Notes under the pieces: model-generated
Told to the model about the DNA's origin: nothing
The model's input: the letters and a program-made list of their open reading frames with translations, nothing else
The model's database searches: none
Program-made: the position numbers and the translations under genes
Shown here: positions 55,960 to 64,000 of the stretch, in pieces
Layout: each line of letters starts with the position of its first letter
Position numbering within the stretch: the first letter of the stretch is position 1
DNA from: Protaetia brevitarsis
Lineage: Eukaryota > Arthropoda > Insecta > Coleoptera > Scarabaeidae
Length of the DNA: 64,000 bases
NCBI GenBank assembly: GCA_004143645.1
Contig: RXPK01000038.1
Span: 1,161,980 to 1,225,979, forward strand
Direction of reading: 5' to 3'

Positions 55960-56425
55960 TGCGACGGTTAACCTAAAAAGGAGTAGATGGCGCTCGCACG
56001 TTTTTCTGTTATGCTTTTCATCTTTTATCATGAATGATCTGTTGGAAATATATGGTGTAGGATTGTTTCTAATAAACGTTGCAGTATACCACTTTGAAAA
56101 TGCGTTAATTAAAGCTGAGTTACGTATGGACCACGGAAAATTTTGTTTAAAAATATGCTTTCCCATCTCAAAACTGCTAAAATCGATATGCAATACACTT
56201 TAATATAATATTAGACGGAACAAAAAAAATATGTAAAAAGTTGTTCTGGGCTGATGAACCGTGGTCCAGTGGAGTTTCTTCCGGGCGAAAGCGCTTTACA
56301 TTTGACACCGGCCGTGAAAACCTGCGCAAAAGAAAATATGTCGTTTTAACACACATTGCCTGCAACACAATATATGATTTGGTTTTTCTATTTCTTTCAT
56401 AATTTTTATGTTGCAGCAACATTAA
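55960..56425 (+). repeat. Dispersed repeat, copy 2 (partner 18430-18800)
   Basis: Same family and orientation as the copy at 18430. It contains an extra GC-richer segment of about 100 bases (about 56238-56335, GTTCTGGGCTGATGAACCGT ... GACACCGGCCGTG) that copy 1 lacks. In this copy the segment sits between two AATATGT motifs, so either it was inserted here or it was deleted from copy 1 between short direct repeats. The minus-strand frames over it have no motif. Confidence 0.75.
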
Positions 56426-56772
56426 CAAATCAATTCAACAATTCAAAAAAAAACATTTAACAAAAAATATGTCAAAAGTACGTCAATGTGTGGAATGGAG
56501 TTTTGGAAAAATCATTTAACGATTTGCGTTTCTCGATTTTCAGAAAAAATTAGAAACTAATGTTTTTGCAACCAGTTGCTAATTTTTACTTTGTTGCTGC
56601 TTTACTTACTAATGCACACACATGCTTTTATGGAAGTATAACTTCACGAGTTTTTAATGTTGAATTCAAGAAATCCAGATTTCAGTATTTTCAATAACAT
56701 ACAATTTTAAGATACATTTATTATAAAAATACGTAAATTATGCAATAAAATGGTAATACAGAACGAATACTA

Positions 56773-57642
56773 CACTGTTGAAAATTTTAACACTTCTGTG
56801 GCTAATTTAATAGTCAGGAGAGGTCCACACTCTTTTCGTGTTATTTTGTCGAGAACTATACGAGTTTAAATTTGACGAGCAAAGATAGTCAAGTATTGTC
56901 TATTGCTAAGGGGATATTTTGTCCAACTGACAGGTGGAATTATAAAATACTTCTAGTCACATTTTGTTTGATCTAGACTGGACAAATTTACTAGCTTTTT
57001 AACTAAATGAATGCGATCTATTGATTGATTTAACACCCTTTTCTAAAAACGACGTTTTTTTTTTTAATATGCAACTCTTATTTCTTAGTGCTAGAATATT
57101 CTCTCTTTAAGACATTTTCTCAATTATAAATATGCAGAACTACTCATTCAAAAGTTTTGGTTTCAACTAAACGTGCCAATTTTCAAATGATTTTAATTTA
57201 ATTCCGTAAATAGATGTTCCCAATACATGTTTAAGATGTTGAATTTTTTTATGCACACTGGAATTAACGTTTAATAACACAAAGTTACACTTTGCAGGTC
57301 AATACACGTTTGGTGGTTTGTTTGTATATGTTAATACGCAGAAACAAACCCGAAAACAGATACACGTGCGATGCACCTGGTGCGTATAATGCAATACCGT
57401 ATTAGATTAGGTGGGGTTTCCATATTTCTATCCGAGGGAAAAATTTTGATTGGTTGACGCTTCTGAATGTCTAGAAAAATAGTAAATCCTCATATCTGAA
57501 CAAAGAATTCACACAAAATTCTAGTAATTTCTGTTCTATGAAACACACGTAGTCAACTCTTCTAGCAAAGTTTGTAAAAATCAACACTAAAATATTTGAC
57601 TAGCGCAAAATTAACGCCAACACCGTAATATTTTCAACAGTG
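56773..57642. mobile_element. 870-bp TA-flanked non-autonomous element, copy 2 (inverted relative to copy 1)
   Basis: Ends CACTGTTGAAAATTTTAACA (56773) and ATATTTTCAACAGTG (to 57642) with TA at 56771-56772 and 57643-57644. It matches 31399-32278 end to end in reverse complement. Flanking sequences of the two copies are unrelated, so they are separate insertions and not a duplicated block. Confidence 0.9.
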
Positions 57643-57689
57643 TAAATGTTTTTATGTAGATTTCCTAACAGCAATATTTCAAGAAATGA

Positions 57690-58590
57690 ATTCAGTTTTT
57701 TGTTTCTGTTCTTTTCGATCTATATATTTGCTTTTTGCTTCCTCCATTGTCTTTTTTCCAAAATCTAGTTTAGCTTCTTTATATGCTAATTCTTCTTCCT
57801 GAAATCTCATGTTGCCAGAATGCTGCTGTTTCTTAAAAATAAGTTCACTTTCTTTTTCTCTTTATTATGACCTCTGTCTCTCTACCAACATTGTTAAGAT
57901 TTCCATATTGGATATTCCCCTTGTTTTGACTGCGTTTGCGTATGCCTAGCTTTTATTTAAATTTTTAGGCGACTGAGAATGATTATGTAATTCAATAGTA
58001 GACTGAGAATGTGACAACTCATCAGGTACTTAAATCATCAGCTTGCTGCATCTCTACTTCTTCCGAAAGTAAATCTGCACTTCCTCTGAATTATGTTCTA
58101 ATTCTAAATATTCTCTTCCAGTGGTTGCAATGCAGCCTCACGAACATCCTTTTTGTAGCCGGTACATCAGCTTTTCTGATTGACTACTTTTTTTGTGACA
58201 GCCGCTTTTGCAAATCTTTTTTTCAGCTTCTTGCCTTACAAGCGGGCCATAATAACATCCAATAATTAACCAATGTCGCATAGTGTTACCCCATTCTGTT
58301 TTCAAACGCTCTTTTCCATTTTATGTAGTAGCCTCTTCTGAGTCATATTCTTGGTATTTTGCCACCTATTCTAACATGCGATCTTTTAGCAGACGCCACT
58401 GCAACTTTTTAATCTGAAAATGTTGCAGCAACATACAGTTTTCTACATACCTATCACTGTCGTAACATACGACGGAATGTAAGTTGTCACATAACTGTTC
58501 TTCCATGTAGGAATGTCTTCGTACAACAAAATGATTTTTTTTTGGAGCTTTTACTCTTTCCGTATCTGCAAACCTTAATCATATGCTGTA
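57690..58590 (-). pseudogene. Decayed gene ending in a charged helix, possibly transposon-associated
   Basis: On the minus strand the last part (57820-57690) reads MRFQEEELAYKEAKLDFGKK then TMEEAKSKYIDRKEQKQK, a Glu/Lys-rich helix like the C-terminus of Myb/SANT-like or zeste-like proteins often found with DNA transposons. Upstream frames give ELSHSQSTIELHNHSQSPK at about 58010, ERLKTEWGNTMRHWLIIG near 58290 and KKLQWRLLKDRMLE near 58410-58370. Stops and shifts interrupt it. I do not recognise the family with certainty. It lies just upstream, on the other strand, of the intron-bearing repeat. Confidence 0.45.
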
Positions 58591-58859
58591 ACTTTTCTAT
58601 TAATATATCTGCGTTTTGTATTATATTATTTGTAATATTGTAAGTGCGAACGTCGAACAACAACACCTCTATTCATTACGGTGCCGTGTATATAATTAGT
58701 AATTGTTTATGCGTCTATGGATGAGGTACATAGAATACATACGCGCACGTGCGTATCATCAACGTTGTCATTCGTTTGTCCGTTACATGCTAAGTTTATA
58801 TAGATAAACGATTAGGGCAGATTAAGGTTAACTGTGTAATTAATTGTTCGCGGGTGTCT

Positions 58860-59715
58860 GTTTTAGTTTTGTGATGACTACGAGGTAAGCAAAACTTTGA
58901 ACATGTCATGGCATTTATAAGATAACTGGAATGCTCAATATCGCTATGTACAGAAATCGTTTAAGAATATAATTGTAGGAATTTTATGCATCATATATGT
59001 ACTGCATCTATCAGATAAATCGCTAGTTGATTTGCTTAAGAGATTCATCTCGGTAGATAAGCGTCATAACCTCAAATAGAGGTTAGAATACGTTGTGTTG
59101 TTTTATTGTTTGTACGTAGAATGTTTTCAAATATTATGAAATAAAGTAAATAAGTATCGTAAGTATTAGAATGTAGCTACCACTCTAATTATTGAAGTGC
59201 TCCAAATGTATTAGTAGTGTGGATAATGTTGTACGATGTTTTATTTCATGGTATGATCTAATACAATTGGCATTGTTTTAAGAGGCCACAAGGAAACGCC
59301 ATGAGAGCGCCACTACCGAAGATATGAAAAAGCCATAGGGTTGTACCTGGCACCAGCCAAGGCTAGACTTAAAAATGAGTATTTTTCATTTTTATTGGCT
59401 TATTCAAATAAAATGATAATAAATACGTTTGTTTTTTATTTAGAACACTTCAATTAAAAAAATAGTGATTAATTTGATAAGCCTTCAGTATGCCTTAAAA
59501 GATGCCAGAATTATTGATTATTAACTTGTATGGTGAGTGTGAAAAAACAAGTTCTTGCCTTTTAGACAACTCTATGTATATTTCAACTTTTCGTTATCGA
59601 CGTTACACATTCTAATTAACCAAGAACAATTTTAGTTCATTTTGACAAATTAAATAGATTGCATAAAAAATCTCAACTTTCATATAAATATTTGTAACAT
59701 TTCCGGCTGTTAGGG
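58860..59715 (+). repeat. Intron-bearing dispersed repeat, copy 2
   Basis: Inverted partner of 26521-27546, ending TTCCGGCTGTTAGGGTA. It keeps a donor CGAG|GTAAGC at 58884/58885 and an acceptor region TTTTAAG|AGGCCACAAGG at 59282/59283. The segment after the acceptor (59283-59390) is less AT-rich, consistent with a short exon; depending on the splice phase it reads HKETP or RPQGNAMRAPLPKI before a stop. Element class and true boundaries on the 5' side are unknown because copy 1 runs into the gap. Confidence 0.7.
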
Positions 59716-59719
59716 TAAG

Positions 59720-61020
59720 CACAGGACAAATATCTCCATACGCAAATACACTAATAAAAAGTCAAAATTGAATTCAGCCTGTATAGCGTTTATATGCGCG
59801 CGTGTGTGTTATAGCTACTTGTGCATGTGGAAAATTCGAGAAACACATGCGCGTGTACATTATTTGTGTTTGACAAACGTTTTGAATTCATTTAGCGCAA
59901 CAAATATCATAAATTACACGGTTATTTATAGGGCAGGTGTATCCCGAGTAACTACAGCCACGTTCCATTGCGTTCTTGAGCGCCGTTCTTTAATCGAATG
60001 TAACTCATGGCTGTTGGAGGTCTTACATAAGCTTCATGCATACCTACATACGTGCATGCCGTGGAGTTTTATCGCTCATGCGTTAGGTATATATGTATTC
60101 AACATTTTATGGCGGTGTAAAACAAATAATCCGATTGCATTTTATCGATATTAAATCCATACAAGGATATTGTGTACAAAAAAAAGTATGTATCGGTAGC
60201 TACAAAAAAAGAAACTGTAGAATTTGATTAGATAAAAGTAAAAAAAAAAAACATGTGCTTAAAATCCATGTTGTTAATGATTTCCGACAAATTTGGCGAC
60301 GCTGATGCATCCAGTTGCAGATGCGAATCAAACAGTATCAGTTCTCGATCGAAATCTTTAGGTATCAGTGGTTTTTATGTTGTATGTTCGCATAGGTACT
60401 TTAAATACGTAATATGAATTGGAAAATACAAGTAAGTATACAGTAATTATGATACTTACGATAATTTGTTGTTGGTATAACTTTATGGTTTGTTTTTTGT
60501 GATTAAGCAATGCAAATTTTAATAGTATTAATAATATTTATTGGTCAGTGTACATAGTGTAAATGTGTGGGCTACCTTAATGTCCGAAAATAACAATAGC
60601 AATGGAAACTACAGGATACATTAATTAAAAAGTTTCCTCAAAAGAATATACATGCTCGGACATTGTACTTGAGCTTAAACAGATTGCCATTTATAATTTG
60701 TTTGTAATCTTTGAGGTAATACGTTGAATAATTTTAACCCTAAATATGGGGACAAATTTTAGTCAAGTTTAATGAAAATTTAGGAACCAGAAAATTTTAT
60801 TCGAGTGGATGTAAAATACTCTGTTGTGAATATTGGCATAATAAAATAATAATAGCGGTTTAAGATCAGTTATAACCCTAACATTAGGCATGCTATAATA
60901 ATTAGAATTTAATTTACTTATAATTTTCAATAAACGCTGCAAGATGATGTTTTATCCATAACTATACCTAAAAAATTGCTTCATTCACTCGTTCTGTTTC
61001 ATAAATTTTGTGGAAATATA
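59720..61020. other. AT-rich DNA with one 128-codon open frame of unknown meaning
   Basis: The frame 59768-60154 (plus) is the longest non-repeat open frame in the right third and contains CG-rich codons, but the amino-acid sequence (MNSACIAFICARVCYSYLCM...) has no domain and no splice-consistent neighbours. I treat it as probably chance. The rest is AT-rich without features. Confidence 0.3.
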
Positions 61021-61029
61021 TGAAAATAA

Positions 61030-61370
61030 AGTTTTGTTATTTTGAAATAGTAAGGAGAAGATACCTACATTTTGTTTTATCATTATTTAAATATAGTTTA
61101 TTGTTGGTAAACTATATGTATCTTCCAACATATCTTCCCAGCCTGCATTAAAGAGATTTTCTTGATATAATGGCACTAGCGCCATCAACATACATAATTA
61201 TTTTATGATTAACTAGTTCATAAAATTTAAAAATGGTACAGAACCTAAAATACTACCTTGGAGTACTGCTCTTTCGGCAGATAAAACAAAAGATTTAAAA
61301 ATCAACTTATAAGGTGTCTTGCTAAGAAGAAAAATGAAATTCTATCCTAATATTCTCAAATTACCTTTTT
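61030..61370 (-). pseudogene. LINE reverse transcriptase palm fragment
   Basis: On the minus strand, RAVLQGSILGSVPFLNFMN (QGSILGPVLFLIYINDL-type block) lies at about 61277-61220, then IIMYVDGASAIISRKSL at about 61200-61150, where YADD has become YVDG, then NKLYLNNDKTKCRYLLLTIS near 61100-61045 (the N.L.LN..KT block). This is the RT palm of a jockey/CR1-like LINE. The second catalytic Asp is lost and frameshifts are present. It lies just before the hammerhead-like motif at 61395. Confidence 0.75.
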
Positions 61371-61394
61371 AAATTGACTGTAATTTTTTAGTTG

Positions 61395-61428
61395 CCTGAA
61401 GAAGGCCATAGACCGAAACCGGTAGCAG
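61395..61428 (+). ncRNA. Hammerhead-like motif (degenerate)
   Basis: CCTGAAGAAGGCCATAGACC followed by GAAACCGGTAGCAG contains CTGAAGA, a short possible stem (GGCC/GACC) and GAAA in the order of the hammerhead ribozyme core. Motifs of this form occur at the ends of Penelope-like elements and some other retroelements. The stem next to the core is imperfect, so activity is doubtful. Confidence 0.4.
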
Positions 61429-61639
61429 AAAAATTGTAAACCCAGTGTTTTTTTTTTGCCACTGCAAAAATGTTATCTACTTATCTGTTTTATAATATAA
61501 TTAATTTTTCATTATATGCGTTTAAAATTAAAAATGTTTTTCACCGCCTCCTATTAATTAAATACTAACTGCAAATTACTTTTTCTGAAAATTACTAATT
61601 TTAAAAGAAGCAATAGAGATAGGTATAAGAACACCTATG

Positions 61640-61790
61640 GCTTTTTCGATACAGGATGCAATTCTACATCACATGGTGTAAAAATATACAGGATGCACCA
61701 TTTGAAAAAAAACTTTTAGTACTAAGAAGTTACCCCAATTCAACCCTAGATTATGTAACACCCTGTATAATGTTGTTTACTTTTATTCCC
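61640..61790. repeat. Mariner-type terminus fragments
   Basis: GATACAGGATGCAATTCTAC at about 61649, TATACAGGATGCACCATTTG at about 61686 and GTAACACCCTGTATAATG at about 61756 resemble opposed mariner-type ends enclosing about 75-110 bases. The last two could be one small MITE. No coding sequence. Confidence 0.5.
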
Positions 61791-61939
61791 TGGTTAAATA
61801 ATAGAGGACTCATACCCTGCGCAGTCAACATAAAAACTGTATAGCTCAAAAAATAGAGTTTTTTTTCACCAAAAACCAAAATAACTCGAAACGGTAACCG
61901 ATAAGTAAGTGTTTAATAAATGATAAAACCATAATTCGA

Positions 61940-62525
61940 AATTCATAGTAGACAAAACATTGTTTACTATGAATTTTGAATATATCTTATGTTTTATTTA
62001 AAGATAGCGTAAATCGTATGTTTTTATTATTTGTTGTTAGCAGAATATGAAAAATTGAATTTTGTGATTAAATAGATCTTTAAAATATGGTATTTAGCTA
62101 TAAAATGAAATATACTTGAAATAATTTAAATTTATAGACATACAAACGCAGTTAATGATAAAACAAACATATTACATTATACAATATTTCACAAAACTAT
62201 ATAACTTAATTTTAGAGCTAAATACAATATTTTTAAAGATCTATTTAATTACAAAATTAAATTTTTCATATTCTGTTAACAACAAATAATCAAAATATAC
62301 TATTTGAAACGCTGTCTTTGAATAAAACATAACGATATATTCAAAATTCATAGTAAACGGTGTTTTGTTAATTAAATAAAAAAAAATATTTATAATTTAC
62401 ACCATTTATAATTTATATTTTTACATGTATCTTGAAAAAGCTCTTGAAATTAAAACGAAACGTCCTTGTTAATGTACATTTCTATATTTTTATGACCTAG
62501 AAACCAAGAAAAAGAAAAAATTAAT
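61940..62525. repeat. Penelope-like terminal region in head-to-head inverted form
   Basis: 62108-62525 is a second copy of the Penelope-like 3' region (first copy 50688-51090). Directly upstream, 61940-62107 is the reverse complement of about 62212-62370: TTGTTGTTAGCAGAATATGA pairs with TCATATTCTGTTAACAACAA, and AATAGATCTTTAAAATATGG pairs with ATATTTTTAAAGATCTATTT. The end carries the motif CTTGAAAAAGCTCTTGAAAT then TAAAACGAAACGT (62431-62463), close to a hammerhead core. Penelope-like elements are known for such inverted terminal arrangements. Confidence 0.75.
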
Positions 62526-62566
62526 ATCCAATTCCTATTTTGTTTTGATTGTTACACACTTTTATC

Positions 62567-62848
62567 AAGGTTTGTACAGGCTTTCTCTAAAGCTTGGCTC
62601 AACATTGTCATTCCAACCTTGTCATATGCTTTTACAGACAAGCTTATGGGAACTTTGCCATTGTAATCTTGTCATATGCTTTTACGGACAAGCCTAACCT
62701 GTAACCTTGTTTTGAAAAAAACCTTGTCCTGTGTCAACTAGCAAGCTTGTCATAACCTTGCAGCAAGCTTGCACCCTTGCCAGAACAAGCATGCTGACAA
62801 GCTTTTTCTCTTGTCGAAACAACCTTTAGAAAGGCTTGCATAAACCTT
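62567..62848. mobile_element. MITE-like element with internal CAAGCTTGTC/CCTTG subrepeats
   Basis: The ends AAGGTTTGTACAGGCTTTCT (62567) and AGAAAGGCTTGCATAAACCTT (to 62848) are inverted repeats. The interior is unusual: many variants of ACAAGC, GCTTGTC and AACCTTGTC, with a near-tandem pair CTTGTCATATGCTTTTACAG / CTTGTCATATGCTTTTACGG at about 62620 and 62669. No coding frame. No clear target duplication. Confidence 0.65.
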
Positions 62849-62919
62849 AAATTGTTATCTGGGAAGTAGATGTTTTATAAAATTGGCTTTAAACTTCCTA
62901 GTAGAACCTAAAAATGCAG

Positions 62920-63120
62920 TAAAAAATATAGGTTCCTATTTAAAATATCAACGTTGGCCATGACTTTCGATGTAACCAAAAGTGCAACATAGATGAAATT
63001 GCTTTTTCTAAAGAGATTATAGCCAACTATGCTTAACTCCAAAGTTTCAAAATCGATATATCATTGCAAAGTCAAAAACTTTAATGGAGGGGTCCGTGAA
63101 TCACCCTGTATATGGGTTTC
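62920..63120. repeat. Mariner-type solo right end
   Basis: GGGGTCCGTGAATCACCCTG then TATATGGG at about 63090-63118 is a typical mariner-type right terminus, preceded by TTCAAAATCGATATATCATT then GCAAAGT, a sequence pattern I associate with terminal regions of such elements. AGTGCAACATAGATGRARTT occurs both here (about 62979) and at about 11140, so a short related fragment lies at the other end of the window. Confidence 0.5.
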
Positions 63121-64000
63121 CCATTAGGCATTTATATCTCAAATGCGGATTGATGTTCTAACTATGCAAGAGTTCACATAGAAAAATGCGTTCTCAAATT
63201 GAACAGAAAAAAAAAGTGATATGGCATATTATTCTCGTACCAAATCAAAAAATACTGTTCCAGAGGAAAAGACATACTTATACAGAATAACAGAGTTAAA
63301 CCATTTTCTTCAACAGCAATTTCTGTTCTTAGAAACTAGGTTATTATTCCATGTACACAAAACAGATATTAAAACAAAGATAATATATTTTAATTAAAGG
63401 AATAGCTCATGATGATATATCAAACATTGAAAAAACGTGAAGCAAAAAATAAAAACGGGGAGTCTATTAATCAATTCATATTATATGTTTTTCAATTCGA
63501 TAAATACGAAATCTGATAAAAAATATAGCTATACAGAAAATCTTAAAAATATTAATATAAAAAAATATGTTTTGTAGGAAAATGTTCCTAATGTAAATTC
63601 TTCTTGATTTGTAAAAGGTTTTTACAAGTATGCATATGTCATTATGTATGTGGGTACCCAATAACACACTATAACTCAATAGCAACATGAAATAAACACA
63701 GTCGATGACTTATTATTTTGTTTACAACTCTTTTGCTTGTAATTTTTACAAATATTCCACATTATTCTAGATAAGATTACACAAGATAACGTTAATGAAA
63801 CTATTTCGTCGACCATTGCATGCAATTTCTAGCAATTATTGTTTACAAATACCATTCAGCATTATCTATGCCGGAAGACATATGGAAAATTACAAACTAC
63901 ACAAAAACAAAATAATAATTCACAAGAAACATTGGTTTACCGATGTATTTTCACATATTTTAAACGTTTGCTTTACATTTTTTAACGACAAAATAATCAC
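63121..64000. other. AT-rich DNA; no gene recognised
   Basis: Only one short minus-strand frame (63476-63688) without motif. I see nothing else. Confidence 0.45.

Noticed and set aside
26521..59715. A single large inverted duplication joining both inverted repeat pairs
   Set aside because: Spacing differs on the two sides (about 3.9 kb against 1.2 kb), flanks are unrelated, and the inner pair has its own TA sites, so they are separate insertions.
59768..60154. 128-codon frame beginning MNSACIAF
   Set aside because: Cys/His content looked interesting but there is no regular metal-binding spacing and no neighbouring exon; probably chance.

Overview
This window looks like intergenic or intronic DNA from an insect nuclear genome. 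It is strongly AT-rich, has one 400-base assembly gap (27547-27946), and shows no bacterial gene organisation. I could not support a single intact host gene. Nearly everything recognisable is a decayed mobile element. The mix (coiled-coil ORF1 LINEs, an RNase H LINE, a Penelope-like element, piggyBac, two-gene Harbinger, several Tc1/mariner lineages, pogo, a hAT MITE and a tRNA-like SINE) fits a repeat-rich insect, perhaps a beetle, but I cannot prove the order.

Layout. 1-3.3 kb: AT-rich DNA with two adjacent foldback elements. 3.3-6.16 kb: a LINE with its 5' end, ORF1 and endonuclease kept but cut inside the reverse transcriptase, abutting an opposite-strand LINE RT fragment (6.16-6.56 kb). 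6577-8910: an unusual element with about 140-bp inverted termini, a broken multi-frame gene for a Cys-containing protein and a 0.6-kb internal foldback. 9003-9233: a PIF/Harbinger MITE with exact TTA duplications. 11.2-13.1 kb: a small TA-flanked MITE and two LINE 3' fragments joined head to head. 16.3-16.95 kb: another LINE RT tail. 17.1-18.8 kb: hairpins and a dispersed repeat. 19.86-22.5 kb: a Tc1-like and a pogo-like transposase relic. 24041-24304: a hAT-type MITE with perfect 8-bp duplications. 25.5-26.05 kb: a rearranged tRNA-derived SINE cluster.

26.5-29.7 kb holds one copy of an intron-like repeat, the gap, and a piggyBac relic. 31.4-32.3 kb is an 880-bp TA-flanked element whose inverted twin is at 56.8-57.6 kb. 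35.4-44.5 kb carries three elements with related DD-type mariner transposases, one with terminal inverted repeats of about 650 bp. 44.74-47.08 kb is a nearly complete Harbinger element with transposase and MADF/Myb-like genes on opposite strands. A CpG-richer unique block follows (47.39-47.70 kb).

48.5-51.1 kb is a reverse-strand LINE 5' half next to the tail of a Penelope-like element with a GIY-YIG domain; the Penelope 3' sequence recurs at 61.9-62.5 kb in a head-to-head inverted form with a hammerhead-like motif. 52.8-53.5 kb is a fourth mariner relic. Near 54.25 kb there is a speculative host signal-peptide exon. 57.7-58.6 kb is a decayed charged-helix gene, 58.86-59.71 kb the inverted partner of 26.5-27.5 kb, 61.0-61.37 kb a LINE RT relic, and 62567-62848 a MITE with internal repeats.

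The elements do not form a pathway. What they show is a history of insertion, nesting and decay. The most unusual items are the 6577-8910 element, the two-copy intron-bearing repeat, the long-TIR mariner and the Penelope inverted terminus.
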